Source of the DNA: Candidatus Baltobacteraceae bacterium
GTDB taxonomy: Bacteria; Vulcanimicrobiota; Vulcanimicrobiia; Vulcanimicrobiales; Vulcanimicrobiaceae
Assembly: GCA_035502855.1 (NCBI GenBank)
Contig: DATJTX010000015.1
Location: forward strand, 16,569-80,568
DNA: 64,000 bases
Direction: 5' to 3'
Position 1 is the first letter of the stretch. The number at the start of each line of letters is the position of its first letter. Positions 47,002 through 56,929 of this stretch are shown piece after piece. A program made the translations under genes and the position numbers. Under the pieces are notes generated by a model. It was given only the letters and a program-made list of their open reading frames with translations. It made no database searches and was not told the DNA's origin.

Positions 47002-48379
47002 ACATTTGAATCTTACGCCCCAGAAGCGCCCGCCGCGCGCACCGTTTTGGCTGCGGCGGACCGCACTGGTCTTGGGGATGATACTCCTCGGGGCCGGGTC
47101 GGCGATGGCAGGCTTCGCGATCTTCACCCATCGCAATCCGATCGAGGCGATCGCCCAAGTGTTCGTTCCGACGCCCCAGGAGGTGTTCGGCAAATCGAAT
47201 CTCCTGGTGCTGGTAGAGGGAATCGATTACGACTACACCGACAACGACGTCGAATACTCGAGCGAGTCGCGCAGCGATATGATCAAAGCGGTCAATCTCG
47301 ATTTCGACGACAAGAACGTCTACGCGCTCTCGATCTTGCGCGACATGGAGGCGACGATGCCCAACGGCAGCGTGCGCAAGATCAACCAGGCGCAGTCCGA
47401 CGGAGGGCCGGCCGAAGCGCAGAAAGTCATCGCCTCTTTCCTCGGCATTCCCGGATTCGACCGCTACGTGCTCCTGCGCATCGACGCGACGAAGGACCTT
47501 ATCGACGCAATCGGCGGCGTGGACGTGTACGTAAAAACCTCCGACTGTCTCATGTACCACACCGGCTGTACGGGCGGGCGGATCGACTACGACGATTCGT
47601 GGGGGCATCTCCACGTGCACCTCACCGAGGGACTACATCATCTCAACGGCGACCAGGCCGTGAGCTACGGCCGCTTCCGGCACGACTGGTGCAGCGATCC
47701 ATGCCGTGTCATGCGGCAGAACGACGTCATCATGGCGGCACTGAACAAGCTGCGCGGCGACAAGCTCAACACGCTCGTCCACGCGGGCGCGATTATGGAC
47801 GTCATCCATCGTGACGTCCAGACGAATTTCACGCAGTCCGAGCTGGTCGCGCTGGCGTCATATTTCTCGGGCCTCTCGCCGCGCGACATCCACTTCAACG
47901 AAACGCCGTATCTCGGGGATCAGGAGCTGGCCGACGGCGATGACTTGATTCCGGATAAACCGGCAATCGCGAAGCTGGTGCAAAGCATGCTGATCGCGCC
48001 GCCCACGCCCGAGCCCTCGCCCGATGCGATGGCGCTCGCCTCGATCGACGCCGCGACGCTGCGGGTCGACGTGGAGAACGGCAGCGGCGTGCCCGGAGCC
48101 GCAAAATTGGTTGCGGATCGTTTGAGAAAGGCTGGTTTCGTGATCCACGACGTTGGGAACGCCGATTCCGACGATCACGCGAAAAGCGAAATCGACGAAC
48201 ACTCGAACGTGACCTTTGCCGGTGCGAAGGTGCGCGCGGCGTTACCGGCCGCGTTTGCCAAAACGCCGGTCCTCGGTACGGCGGTCTCTCCTAGCTCGCC
48301 GCCGCCGAGCGACGTAACGCTTATCGTCGGCCGCGATCTAGCCACCGCCACCGTCGCCGCAGCGAGTTCGAAACCGTGA
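46994..48379 (+). CDS. LCP (LytR-CpsA-Psr) family protein with LytR_C domain
   Basis: A 461-residue membrane-anchored glycopolymer ligase type protein. One N-terminal membrane helix (about 24-46) is followed by the LCP domain (about 70-290: SRSDMIKAVNLDF, YALSILRDMEATM, KINQAQSDGG, AIGGVDVYV, YGRFRHD) and a C-terminal LytR_C domain (about 350-395: LRVDVENGSGVPGAAKLVADRLRKAGF). LCP proteins attach polymers to peptidoglycan. The start is TTG 46994, with AGAGG eight bases upstream. It overlaps the deacetylase gene by 4 bp. Confidence 0.9.
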   Translation: MGRHLNLTPQKRPPRAPFWLRRTALVLGMILLGAGSAMAGFAIFTHRNPIEAIAQVFVPTPQEVFGKSNLLVLVEGIDYDYTDNDVEYSSESRSDMIKAVNLDFDDKNVYALSILRDMEATMPNGSVRKINQAQSDGGPAEAQKVIASFLGIPGFDRYVLLRIDATKDLIDAIGGVDVYVKTSDCLMYHTGCTGGRIDYDDSWGHLHVHLTEGLHHLNGDQAVSYGRFRHDWCSDPCRVMRQNDVIMAALNKLRGDKLNTLVHAGAIMDVIHRDVQTNFTQSELVALASYFSGLSPRDIHFNETPYLGDQELADGDDLIPDKPAIAKLVQSMLIAPPTPEPSPDAMALASIDAATLRVDVENGSGVPGAAKLVADRLRKAGFVIHDVGNADSDDHAKSEIDEHSNVTFAGAKVRAALPAAFAKTPVLGTAVSPSSPPPSDVTLIVGRDLATATVAAASSKP

Positions 48380-49188
48380 CCGTGAAAACGATACTCGCTG
48401 CTCTGCTCGTGCTGGTCATCGGCGCGGGAGCCGTTCGCTTCTTTCGCCATGAGAGCAATCTCATTCCGGCGATCGTGACGCCGCAGATGAACGTGCACAA
48501 CGAATTCTCGGGCGATTTCACGGCGCGCCTTTATCGTGTCGTGCACCGCACGATTGCGGCCGACCGGTCACCACGGCCCAAGCTGATCGCGCTGACGTTC
48601 GACGACGGTCCCTATCCGATCTTCACGCCGCTTCTGCTCGACGAGTTGCGTACGCTCCACGTTCCCGCGACCTTTTTCCTGATCGGGCGCGATGCGGAGC
48701 AGTGGCCCGAGATCACACGGCGCATCAGCCTCGACGGCAACGAGATCGGCAATCACACCTACACTCACCCGGATCTCGATAAGGAGACGCCCGCACAGGT
48801 GCGTGACGAGGTGCTCCACGCGAGCGAAGTGCTCTTTGCGCTCGGGCGCGATACATCGGTGCGTTTTCTCATGCGTCCGCCGCACGGGCGTTACACGATG
48901 GCGACGCTGCGAACGCTGCAGGGGATCGGGTTCGACGTCGTCTTGTGGACCGATGACTCGGGTGACTGGCGAACCTTTCCGCCCCAGCGCATCTCGAACG
49001 ATATGATCCGTCACGCGAGCGCACCCGACATCGTGCTGCTCCATAACGGAAAGCTGGCAACGATCGAAGCGCTGCCGACGGTCGTCGCGCGCTTTCGCCG
49101 CGCCGGTTATCGGTTCGTGACCATCGGCGAAATGCTGCGCCTGACCACACCGCAGGCCATCAATCATCCCCTGCGCGAGTCGGTGTAA
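48376..49188 (+). CDS. Polysaccharide deacetylase (NodB homology)
   Basis: A 270-residue extracytoplasmic carbohydrate esterase family 4 enzyme. An N-terminal signal-anchor (TILAALLVLVIGAGAVRFF) precedes the NodB domain with LTFDDGPYPIFTP near 75 (catalytic Asp pair), NHTYTHPDLDK near 130 (zinc His pair), RPPHGRY near 171 and LLHNG near 222. It likely deacetylates peptidoglycan or a cell-wall glycan. The GTG start overlaps the LCP stop (GTGA), so they are translationally coupled in a wall-modification operon. Confidence 0.92.
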   Translation: MTVKTILAALLVLVIGAGAVRFFRHESNLIPAIVTPQMNVHNEFSGDFTARLYRVVHRTIAADRSPRPKLIALTFDDGPYPIFTPLLLDELRTLHVPATFFLIGRDAEQWPEITRRISLDGNEIGNHTYTHPDLDKETPAQVRDEVLHASEVLFALGRDTSVRFLMRPPHGRYTMATLRTLQGIGFDVVLWTDDSGDWRTFPPQRISNDMIRHASAPDIVLLHNGKLATIEALPTVVARFRRAGYRFVTIGEMLRLTTPQAINHPLRESV

Positions 49189-49192
49189 TTCC

Positions 49193-49465
49193 GTGCCGAG
49201 ACAGATCATCGACACCGAATCCGGGCGCCCGGCCTATCGGCGGCGGCTGATTCTGCGCTGGGCCATCGTCCTCGTGCTCTTCGTCCTCGCCGTTCTAGCC
49301 GCGGTTCGGTTCTGGGAGGTGACCCGTCCCAGGATGAGCACCGGGGCGGCGCTCGTTCCAGGAAAAGTGGGTCGGCTACCAAAACCAGGGCCCGGTTCCC
49401 CACATGCGGGAACGAAACGGCACGCGACGTGTGCCGTTATTCAAAGGAGAAGGAATGCTGCCTAG
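49193..49465 (+). CDS. Small single-pass membrane protein, possibly frameshifted
   Basis: GTG 49193 opens a 90-residue frame with one membrane helix (about 19-41; LILRWAIVLVLFVLAVLAAVRFW). From about residue 55 the codon use changes, while the frame of the next gene becomes codon-like (QEKWVGYQNQGPVPHMRERNG), which suggests a frameshift near 49360 or a chance overlap. It lies 4 bp after the deacetylase gene. Its function is unknown. Confidence 0.45.
   Translation: MPRQIIDTESGRPAYRRRLILRWAIVLVLFVLAVLAAVRFWEVTRPRMSTGAALVPGKVGRLPKPGPGSPHAGTKRHATCAVIQRRRNAA
49416..49438 (+). other. Hairpin before the NHL lipoprotein gene
   Basis: Stems AACGGCAC and GTGCCGTT (8 bp, 7-base loop) end 16 bp before the lipoprotein ATG, next to AAAGGAGAAGGA. 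It could affect translation of that gene. Confidence 0.45.
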
Positions 49466-50603
49466 GCTCTGCCTCGGCTTCGTAGGAGTGATCCTGACCG
49501 CAATCATCGTTGCGGCATGTAGCTCGAGCGATGCCACCCAGACGATTTCGGTCGGGCCCAATTTTCCGCCGCAGACACTGTACGCGGCAAACGTGACGCA
49601 GAACGCGATCGGCATATATACGCCTGCCGCGAAGTCGACAACGGGCCCCCTCTACGCGATCGGCGGCAGCAACACGACGCTCTCCGGGCCGCAGTACCTC
49701 ACCTTCGATAGCTCGAGCGATCTGTGGGTGACCAACTGGCTGGCGAGCACCCAGATCGGATCGATTCTCGAGTTCAAGGCCCAAGCGACCGGAAACGTGA
49801 TCCCGTATCAAACGCTTTCGCTCGGGAACGCGCGCCCCTACGGCATCACCGATTTCCCGTATACCTTCACCGGGACGACCACCTCGACCGACGTGCTGGC
49901 CGCGGCCGAAGTCAACCCGGCGCAATCGGCGGGATTCACCAGCGGCATCTACTTCTACGAGGCGGCGCTGCTGACGGGCGCCTATCAAATCTTGGCCGGG
50001 CCGATGACCGGGCTTAACGTGCCGAGCGGCGTCGCAGTGGACAGCAAAGACAATGTCTACGTTTCGAACCTGCAAGGCTCATCGGTGGAAGTCTTCGCGC
50101 TGCCCTCGGCAACGCCGACCGCCTCGCCCTCACCGACGCCGACCGCCTCACCCACGCCCGCACCGACGCCGACCGGCGCGACGCCTTCGCCCTCGCCCAC
50201 ACCCGTGCCCACCGCGACGCCGCTGAACATCGCGCCGTTCGCAACGATCTCGGGCTCGGCCAGCGGTATCAATCAGCCGACGGGCATCGCGCTCGATGCG
50301 AACGGAAACATCTACGTTTCGGATCAGGCATCGACCGTGTGCACGCCGGACTGCCCGGCGATCCTGATCTTCCCGGCGGGTTCGAGCGGCGCGGTGAGAC
50401 CGACGTACATCGCCGGGCCGAAGACGCTGCTGGTCGCGCCGACCGACGTCAAGGTCGACAAGAACGGCAACATCTTCGTCGCCGACGAGGCCGCAGGCGC
50501 GGGCGTCATCTACGTCTTCGCGAGCGGTTCGAGCGGCAATGTGGCGCCGACCGCGACGTTGAACTCACCGGGTGCGGTAATAGGTCTCGGCCTGGTGCCG
50601 TAG
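49455..50603 (+). CDS. Lipoprotein with NHL-like beta-propeller repeats
   Basis: A 382-residue lipoprotein: signal peptide ending in the lipobox VAAC near residue 21, then propeller repeats such as VPSGVAVDSKDNVYVSNLQGSSVEVF and QPTGIALDANGNIYVSDQ. A Ser/Thr/Pro-rich low-complexity linker (about 217-255) sits between two halves of the propeller. Start ATG 49455 has AAAGGAGAAGGA upstream. Its role is unknown; it may bind a ligand or protein at the envelope surface. The TAG stop is in frame with the following kinase. Confidence 0.78.
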   Translation: MLPRLCLGFVGVILTAIIVAACSSSDATQTISVGPNFPPQTLYAANVTQNAIGIYTPAAKSTTGPLYAIGGSNTTLSGPQYLTFDSSSDLWVTNWLASTQIGSILEFKAQATGNVIPYQTLSLGNARPYGITDFPYTFTGTTTSTDVLAAAEVNPAQSAGFTSGIYFYEAALLTGAYQILAGPMTGLNVPSGVAVDSKDNVYVSNLQGSSVEVFALPSATPTASPSPTPTASPTPAPTPTGATPSPSPTPVPTATPLNIAPFATISGSASGINQPTGIALDANGNIYVSDQASTVCTPDCPAILIFPAGSSGAVRPTYIAGPKTLLVAPTDVKVDKNGNIFVADEAAGAGVIYVFASGSSGNVAPTATLNSPGAVIGLGLVP

Positions 50604-50621
50604 TCGCTCATCGAAAGGAGC

Positions 50622-53228
50622 ATCGGCACCGTTCGCACCCACGTCGATCGCCTGGCAGCTCTCACGCGTTTAGCCGATGCGACGACGCCCGAAGAGAAGG
50701 CGTCCGCCGTAGCGGCCGGCGCGCTCTCGTGCGTTTCGCAGGGCGTCGCCACCGCGCTGCTCTTCGATAACGAGACGGTCGTCGGCTCGACCGAGCCGGC
50801 CGGCGCCGCCGGCTTCGCGTTGCGCGACGGTTCGAGCGAACTGCGCCGGCTCTTCCTGCACGCGCTCGCGCGCTTCGGTGACGGTACCGTTTCGTTCATC
50901 GCGCGCGACGCGCAGCGCGCCTTCGTCGGCGTGAGTTCGACGATCGGCGAACGCGATATGCTTTTCGCACCGCTCATCGCGGAGGGCAATACGCTGGGCG
51001 TCGTGGCGATCATGATCGAAGGGGAGCCAGATCGATCCGAACGCGAGTCGCTGGGCGCGTTTTGCGCCGTAGCGACGCGAATTCTCGGGTCCGAGCGCGC
51101 GCTGGCCGCGTCGCGGCGTCAATCGCGTGACAGCCAGCTGCTGGCGATGGTGAACGAGCGCCTCCACAAATCGCTCGACCGGCGCGACGTGCTCTTCGGC
51201 ATCGTCGAGGGTGTTCGCGCGGCCTTCTCGGCCGACCGGTGTCTCGTCTACGAACGGATGAGCGACGGCGATCACGCAACCGTCGTGGCGTCGGCGGCGA
51301 AAGGGGGATCCCCGGCGGCTCCCAAGGCCGCAGTCGCTCTCGATGCCGATTTGCGCAAGGTATTCGGTGGGCTTACCGTCCGGCGGGATGAGGCCGCCGG
51401 CAGCGAGATCTACGGCGAGGGCGCGCATAGCGCGATGGCCTTGCCGTTCGTCGTCGACGGTCGCGTCGAGGACGCGCTGGTTCTTGCGTTCGATCGCGTG
51501 CGCGGGTTCGACGACCCGGATATCGCGGCGCTGCGGTCGCTCGCCTTTCACGTAGGACTCGCGCTCTCCAACGCACGGTTGTACGAGCGCGAGCGGGCGC
51601 GGCGGGCGCAGGCGGAGACGCTCGAACGGGTCGTGCGTATCTTACGCGACACCCAGTACGTCGACGAAGTGCTGCTGGTCTTCGTGGTGACGGTTTCGCA
51701 CGAACTGCCGCTCGATTGTGCCGCGTACTCGGTCGACGGAGACGCACTGGTGCGCCGCGCGTTGCGCATCCGCGAGCCGCGCGGCTTCGAGCCGGCGGCC
51801 ACGATCGACCGCGTCGTGCTCGAACCGTTTCTCGCCGTAGACGAGCCGTCCGACGTGTCGATGTTGCCGCGCATCGCCCGCGATGCGCTTTTCGACGGAC
51901 GCAGCGGCGTCATCATTCCATTGCGCCTCGAGGGCACGCTGTGGGGCACGTTCATCGTCCGCTCGGCGGATGGCGGCCTGGATTGGCCGCCCGAAGAGCG
52001 CGCGACGTTCTTCCGGACGCTCGGTTCGCACCTCGAGATCGCGCTCGCGAACGCGCATGCCTATGAACGCGAACTGCGGCGCGCGCAGGAGCGCGAAACC
52101 TTCGCCGAGGCCGCGCGGACGATCCTCAGCCACACCGCGATCGGCTCGCTCGCCGACGTGATGAGCCGGCTCGCGGCTTCGCTCGTTCACGCCGACCGCG
52201 CATGCGTGTTGCGGTGGAGCGGCGAGGGATACAGCGTCGTCGGACGTTTCGGAACCGACATCGAGGAGACGATTGCACAGAGCGGCTTCGATCTGGTGCA
52301 CCGGGCCGAGCGGCTGAGCAGTCTGGTCGGTGACGAGCGGCGCGTGCAGCGTCTGATCGACGGTCCGGGATATGTCGTTACACCGCTCTCGCAAACGTCG
52401 GTGAGCGGCGGGGACTCGATCGACGCGTTCCTCCTGGTCGGTCGTGGAAACAACGAACGCTTCGGTCGCGACGATTTGCGCATCATGCAGGAACTTGGCG
52501 CGCTGCTCACGCTGGCTCTGCGCAACCTCGAGCTCTACGAGGCGATGGACGAGGCCAATCGGGCGCTGCAAGAGTCGAGTGAATTCAAGGACGATTTGCT
52601 CGCGATGCTCGCGCACGATTTCAAAGGTCCGCTCACCGTGATTTTGGGCTACTGCGAACTCTTGCTCGACACGACCTCGCAGTCGCGTGAAGAGATCGAC
52701 ACGATTCACGCGCAGACCAAGCGTCTGGTCCGGCTTTCGGAAGACGCCCTGGTGCTCGCACAAACGCAGGCAGAGGGCTTCTCGCTGGCGCGCACGACCG
52801 TCGATGCCGGTGCCTTCATCACCGAATGTGTCGAGGTCACGGCGCGCAACAACGCGCGCTTGCGCGTGCGCGTGCCCGACGCGCCGGTCATGATCGAACT
52901 CGACCCGCATCGCTTCCGTCACGTCATCGACAACCTGGTCTCGAACGCGTTGAAGTACTCGACCGGCGAGGTCGAGGTTTCGGTCGAGCGGGGCGAGGGC
53001 AGTGTCGTCATTGCGGTACGCGATCGCGGCATCGGGATCCCCAGCGAGGAGCTGGTGAATCTCTTCACCCGCTTCGGCCGCGCGAGCAACGCTCGAAACA
53101 AGGGCATTTCCGGTTCGGGAATCGGTCTCTACGTCGCGCGGAAGATCGTCGAGGTCCATCGCGGCACGATCGCGGTCGAGTCGCGCGAAAACGAAGGGTC
53201 CACCTTCACGGTGACCCTCCCGACGTAG
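50622..53228 (+). CDS. Cytosolic histidine kinase with four GAF domains (start unclear)
   Basis: About 868 residues. Four GAF domains (about 10-150, 170-320, 330-485, 495-645) precede a HisKA/HATPase kinase: LAHDFKGPL with the phosphorylated His near 665, IDNLVSNALKYS (N box), VRDRGIGIPSEE (G1), LFTRFGRAS (F) and GSGIGLYVARKIVE (G2). No membrane segment is seen. Coding sequence continues back to the in-frame lipoprotein stop, but the first ATG/GTG/TTG is TTG 50820, inside GAF1. Coordinates begin at ATC 50622, one base after AAGGAG. No response regulator lies next to it, so it is an orphan. Confidence 0.85.
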   Translation: MGTVRTHVDRLAALTRLADATTPEEKASAVAAGALSCVSQGVATALLFDNETVVGSTEPAGAAGFALRDGSSELRRLFLHALARFGDGTVSFIARDAQRAFVGVSSTIGERDMLFAPLIAEGNTLGVVAIMIEGEPDRSERESLGAFCAVATRILGSERALAASRRQSRDSQLLAMVNERLHKSLDRRDVLFGIVEGVRAAFSADRCLVYERMSDGDHATVVASAAKGGSPAAPKAAVALDADLRKVFGGLTVRRDEAAGSEIYGEGAHSAMALPFVVDGRVEDALVLAFDRVRGFDDPDIAALRSLAFHVGLALSNARLYERERARRAQAETLERVVRILRDTQYVDEVLLVFVVTVSHELPLDCAAYSVDGDALVRRALRIREPRGFEPAATIDRVVLEPFLAVDEPSDVSMLPRIARDALFDGRSGVIIPLRLEGTLWGTFIVRSADGGLDWPPEERATFFRTLGSHLEIALANAHAYERELRRAQERETFAEAARTILSHTAIGSLADVMSRLAASLVHADRACVLRWSGEGYSVVGRFGTDIEETIAQSGFDLVHRAERLSSLVGDERRVQRLIDGPGYVVTPLSQTSVSGGDSIDAFLLVGRGNNERFGRDDLRIMQELGALLTLALRNLELYEAMDEANRALQESSEFKDDLLAMLAHDFKGPLTVILGYCELLLDTTSQSREEIDTIHAQTKRLVRLSEDALVLAQTQAEGFSLARTTVDAGAFITECVEVTARNNARLRVRVPDAPVMIELDPHRFRHVIDNLVSNALKYSTGEVEVSVERGEGSVVIAVRDRGIGIPSEELVNLFTRFGRASNARNKGISGSGIGLYVARKIVEVHRGTIAVESRENEGSTFTVTLPT

Positions 53229-53249
53229 CTCCCGGCCGGTAGGGGGCCC

Positions 53250-53270
53250 TTTGCAAAAGCAAACTTTTTT
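53250..53270 (+). terminator. Weak hairpin with T run after the kinase gene
   Basis: Stem TTTGC with GCAAA, followed by CTTTTTT. It lies 22 bp past the kinase stop. The stem is short, so confidence is limited. Confidence 0.4.
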
Positions 53271-53294
53271 CGGTGGAGAACGTTAGTACTCGGT

Positions 53295-55931
53295 ATGGTA
53301 TTCCTTCGAACGATCTTTGACGGCAACGAGCGCGAGATCGCCCGTTTGCGGCGCACGGTCGAGCGCGTGAACGCGCTCGAACCCGAGTTTTCGGCTCTTT
53401 CCGACGACGCGCTGCGCGCGAAGACCGGGGAGTTCCGTTCGCGCCTGGCCGACGGCGAGAAGCTCGAGGACTTGCTCCCCGAAGCGTTCGCGGCGGTGCG
53501 CGAGGCCGGCAAGCGCACGCTCGGCATGCGCCATTTCGATGTTCAGATCATGGGCGGCCAAGTGCTCTACGAAGGCCGGATCGCCGAGATGAAGACCGGT
53601 GAGGGAAAGACCCTGGTGGCCACCCTTCCCGTGTACGCCCGCGCGCTCGAAGGGCGCGGCGTCCACGTGGTGACGGTCAACGACTATCTGGCGCGCCGCG
53701 ACGCCGAATGGATGGCGCCGCTCTATGAATTCCTGGGCTTGCGTGTCGGTATCATTCAGCACGGGCTCGAACCCGCGCAACGCCGCGAGCAGTATGCCTG
53801 CGACGTCACCTACGTGACCAACAACGAAGTCGGTTTCGATTACCTGCGCGACAACATGGCCTGGCAGGTCGAGGATCTGGTCCAGCGCGAGCTCTACTTC
53901 GCACTGGTCGATGAAGTCGACTCGATTCTCATCGACGAGGCGCGCACGCCGCTGATCATCAGCGGACCCTCCCAAGAGTCGACCGAGCTCTACGAAAAGT
54001 TCGCCCAGATCGTTCCGCGCCTGAAAAAAGAAGAAGACTATACGGTCGATGAGAAGGCGCACGCGGTTCCGATTACGGAAGCCGGCGTCGCCAAAGTCGA
54101 AAAGATGCTGGGAATCGGTAACCTGTACGATCAGCGCAACATCGAACTCGCGCACCAGCTAAACGCCGCGCTGAAGGCGTGGAATCTCTTCCATCGCGAT
54201 CAGCAGTACATCGTCAAGGACGGCGAAGTCATCATCGTCGATGAGTTCACCGGCCGGCTGATGCACGGCCGCCGGTATTCGGATGGAATCCATCAAGCGA
54301 TCGAAGCGAAGGAAGGCATCAAAGTGCGCGGCGAGGATCAAACCCTCGCGACGATCACGTTCCAAAATCTCTTCCGTCTCTACGATCATCTGGCGGGCAT
54401 GACCGGAACAGCCAAGACCGAAGAGCGCGAATTCCGTGACATCTACGGGCTCGACGTCGTCGTCGTTCCGACCAATCGCCCGATGGACCGCAAAGACAAT
54501 CCCGACATCGTTTACAAGTCCGAGAAAGCCAAGTTCGACGCGGTCGTCAACGAGATCATCGCCGAGCACCACAAGGGCCGGCCGGTGCTGGTGGGAACGC
54601 GCTCGATCGAAAAGAGCGAACTGCTCGCGGCGATGTTGCGCCGCAAGGGCGTCGAGTGCAACGTCCTCAACGCGAAATATCACGAGCAGGAAGCCGAGAT
54701 CATCAAGGACGCGGGTCAAGACGGTCAAGTGACGATCGCGACCAACATGGCCGGGCGCGGTACCGACATCAAACTCGGCGACGGAGTGGCGAACAAAGGC
54801 GGTCTGCACATCATCGGTACCGAGCGGCACGAGTCGCGCCGGATCGATAACCAGCTGCGCGGCCGTTCCGGCCGTCAGGGCGACCCGGGCTCGTCACGCT
54901 TCTACATCTCGCTCGAAGACGAGGTGATGCGCCTTTTCGGGGGCGACCGGCTGACCAACGTGATGGAGCGCTTCGGCTTCACCGACGAGCAGCCGATCGA
55001 ATCCGGCATGGTTTCCAAGTCGATCGAGCGCGCCCAGAGCAAGGTCGAAAATCACAACTACGAAATTCGCAAACACGTTCTCGAATACGACGACGTGATG
55101 AACAAACAGCGCGAGATCATCTACGGCGACCGCCGCTCGATCCTCGAAGGAACGTTCGACTCGCGTACGTTCATGCTGCAGTCGCTCGAAGCGAAAGTCG
55201 ACGAGGCAGTCGATCAGAACGCGCCGGAGAACGCGCACCCGGGTGAATGGGATTACGACGAGATGCTCAACTCGCTCGAATCGGTGTTTCCAATCAAGCG
55301 CGAGGTAAAGGTCGACGATCTCGCCGGCAAGGATCGCGAAGAGATTCGCCGGATTTTGCGCGAGCACGCGGTCGCGGCCTTCGAAGCCAAGGAACGCGAG
55401 GTTACGCCGGAGATCATGCGCGTGGTCGAACAGCGTTACCTGTTGCTCCCGATCATCGACCGGCAGTGGGTCGATCATCTCTACGTGATGGATCACCTCA
55501 AGACCGGCATCGGCCTGCGGGGCTACGGACAGAAAGACCCGCGGGTCGAGTATGAAAAGGAAGCGTACGAGATCTTCGAGTCGCTCAAGAACAACATCGC
55601 CGACGAAGCGATCAACGGGATCTTCCGGGTCGTGATCGAGCACGGGCCGCCGCCCGACCAGCGTCCGCCGCAGCCGCAGTTCGAACCGATTCCGGGCGGC
55701 GCGATGGTGCCGCAGCCCGCAGGCGCCGGCCGGCTCTCGCCGCACGAAGCCGAGCAACTGCTCGGACCGATGCCGGGCGCGCAGCGCCGGCCGCAGCAAC
55801 TGCACACCAATCGCGGCGACGAAGAGCCCGCCAAACCCGCGCGCGCCGAGGCGAAGATCGGGCGCAACGAACTTTGCCCCTGCGGCAGCGGTAAGAAGTA
55901 CAAGAAGTGCCACGGCGCCGGAGCGGCGTAG
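53295..55931 (+). CDS. secA: Protein translocase ATPase SecA
   Basis: Motor of the Sec export channel, 878 residues. Walker A MKTGEGKT near 102, [19 protein letters not shown] near 210, [21 protein letters not shown] near 355, and GRGTDIKLG near 490. The C-terminal helical domains are complete, and a Pro/Gln-rich linker leads to a zinc-binding SEC-C tail ([14 protein letters not shown]). It follows the kinase gene by 66 bp and probably has its own promoter. Confidence 0.98.
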   Translation: MVFLRTIFDGNEREIARLRRTVERVNALEPEFSALSDDALRAKTGEFRSRLADGEKLEDLLPEAFAAVREAGKRTLGMRHFDVQIMGGQVLYEGRIAEMKTGEGKTLVATLPVYARALEGRGVHVVTVNDYLARRDAEWMAPLYEFLGLRVGIIQHGLEPAQRREQYACDVTYVTNNEVGFDYLRDNMAWQVEDLVQRELYFALVDEVDSILIDEARTPLIISGPSQESTELYEKFAQIVPRLKKEEDYTVDEKAHAVPITEAGVAKVEKMLGIGNLYDQRNIELAHQLNAALKAWNLFHRDQQYIVKDGEVIIVDEFTGRLMHGRRYSDGIHQAIEAKEGIKVRGEDQTLATITFQNLFRLYDHLAGMTGTAKTEEREFRDIYGLDVVVVPTNRPMDRKDNPDIVYKSEKAKFDAVVNEIIAEHHKGRPVLVGTRSIEKSELLAAMLRRKGVECNVLNAKYHEQEAEIIKDAGQDGQVTIATNMAGRGTDIKLGDGVANKGGLHIIGTERHESRRIDNQLRGRSGRQGDPGSSRFYISLEDEVMRLFGGDRLTNVMERFGFTDEQPIESGMVSKSIERAQSKVENHNYEIRKHVLEYDDVMNKQREIIYGDRRSILEGTFDSRTFMLQSLEAKVDEAVDQNAPENAHPGEWDYDEMLNSLESVFPIKREVKVDDLAGKDREEIRRILREHAVAAFEAKEREVTPEIMRVVEQRYLLLPIIDRQWVDHLYVMDHLKTGIGLRGYGQKDPRVEYEKEAYEIFESLKNNIADEAINGIFRVVIEHGPPPDQRPPQPQFEPIPGGAMVPQPAGAGRLSPHEAEQLLGPMPGAQRRPQQLHTNRGDEEPAKPARAEAKIGRNELCPCGSGKKYKKCHGAGAA

Positions 55932-55941
55932 CGGAGCGGTT

Positions 55942-56877
55942 CTACGTCGTCTGCGTCTTCAAAAAGGCGTCGAGCGCCGCGTCGAGCATCTGCGGTTGGT
56001 CGAGCATGACGAAGTGGCGTGACGGGGTGATCACCTGCACCTGTGCGGTCGAATCGCCGGTCATGAGCTTGGCGTAGTAAGCCTTCTTCGCATCGGGCGT
56101 CGGCCAATTTTTGCCGTCGATCGGATCGTCGTACGGCGCGATCACCAGCACGGGAACCGTGATCTTGCTCAGGTCCGGACGTAAATCGAGCGTCATGTCC
56201 TCTTGCATCCACACCGCGGACGTGCTGATGTCGACGCCGTCACGCTCGACCATGCCCGAGACGCCACTCACGTCCTTGCTCGAGAGCATCATATCCGGCA
56301 AGCTGTAGCTCGCCATAGCGTCGGCGAACTGCGATGAGTCCATGATCATGCCGATCGCATCCGCCATCTGTTTGGCGTTGCTTGCACGCGTATCCGCGCT
56401 TTGCGTATCCTCCTGCGGAAGAATCGGAAGGCCGTCGATCGCGACGACCGCTTTGAGCAATTCGCTGTGTTGCTCGGCGAGCAGAATGGCCATCGTACCG
56501 CCCAAACTGTGACCGATCAGGATCGGCTTGCTGATATTCTGCGCGGCCATCCATTTCCAAAAGTCGGCTGCGACCGTTTGAAAGAGCGGCCCCCGGGCGC
56601 CGGGAGCGCCGTCGAACCCCGGAAGGGTCAGCGCGTAAACCGTGTAGTTTGCGCTGTACGCGGCGATTTCACGTGAGAATTCCCAGGGCCCAAGCGCGTA
56701 TCCGGGAATAAAAACGAGTGCTTGCCGTCCGGGTTGTCCGTAGACGCTGACCTTGAGCGACCCGGCGGTATACGACGAGTCGTTCTTGGGAAGCGGCGGC
56801 GGCATCTCGGCCGCGGCCGGCAAAGCGTAGCCGGCCAAACCTAGCGCAGCAATCAGCGCCACGATGCATCTGCTCAT
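55942..56877 (-). CDS. Secreted alpha/beta hydrolase
   Basis: A 311-residue hydrolase with a signal peptide (MSRCIVALIAALGLAGYALPAAA). GHSLGGTMA near 122 carries the nucleophile Ser, with a catalytic Asp probably in VIAPYDDPIDG near 250 and a His in SRHFVMLDQP near 288. The substrate is unknown; the motifs resemble lipases and esterases of the alpha/beta hydrolase 1 family. It is convergent with secA. Confidence 0.85.
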   Translation of the reverse strand: MSRCIVALIAALGLAGYALPAAAEMPPPLPKNDSSYTAGSLKVSVYGQPGRQALVFIPGYALGPWEFSREIAAYSANYTVYALTLPGFDGAPGARGPLFQTVAADFWKWMAAQNISKPILIGHSLGGTMAILLAEQHSELLKAVVAIDGLPILPQEDTQSADTRASNAKQMADAIGMIMDSSQFADAMASYSLPDMMLSSKDVSGVSGMVERDGVDISTSAVWMQEDMTLDLRPDLSKITVPVLVIAPYDDPIDGKNWPTPDAKKAYYAKLMTGDSTAQVQVITPSRHFVMLDQPQMLDAALDAFLKTQTT

Positions 56878-56929
56878 GAAGCGATACCTCCAGGTGGAGG
56901 GTGCTTCGCGGTGCCGCGCCGTTTCCCGT

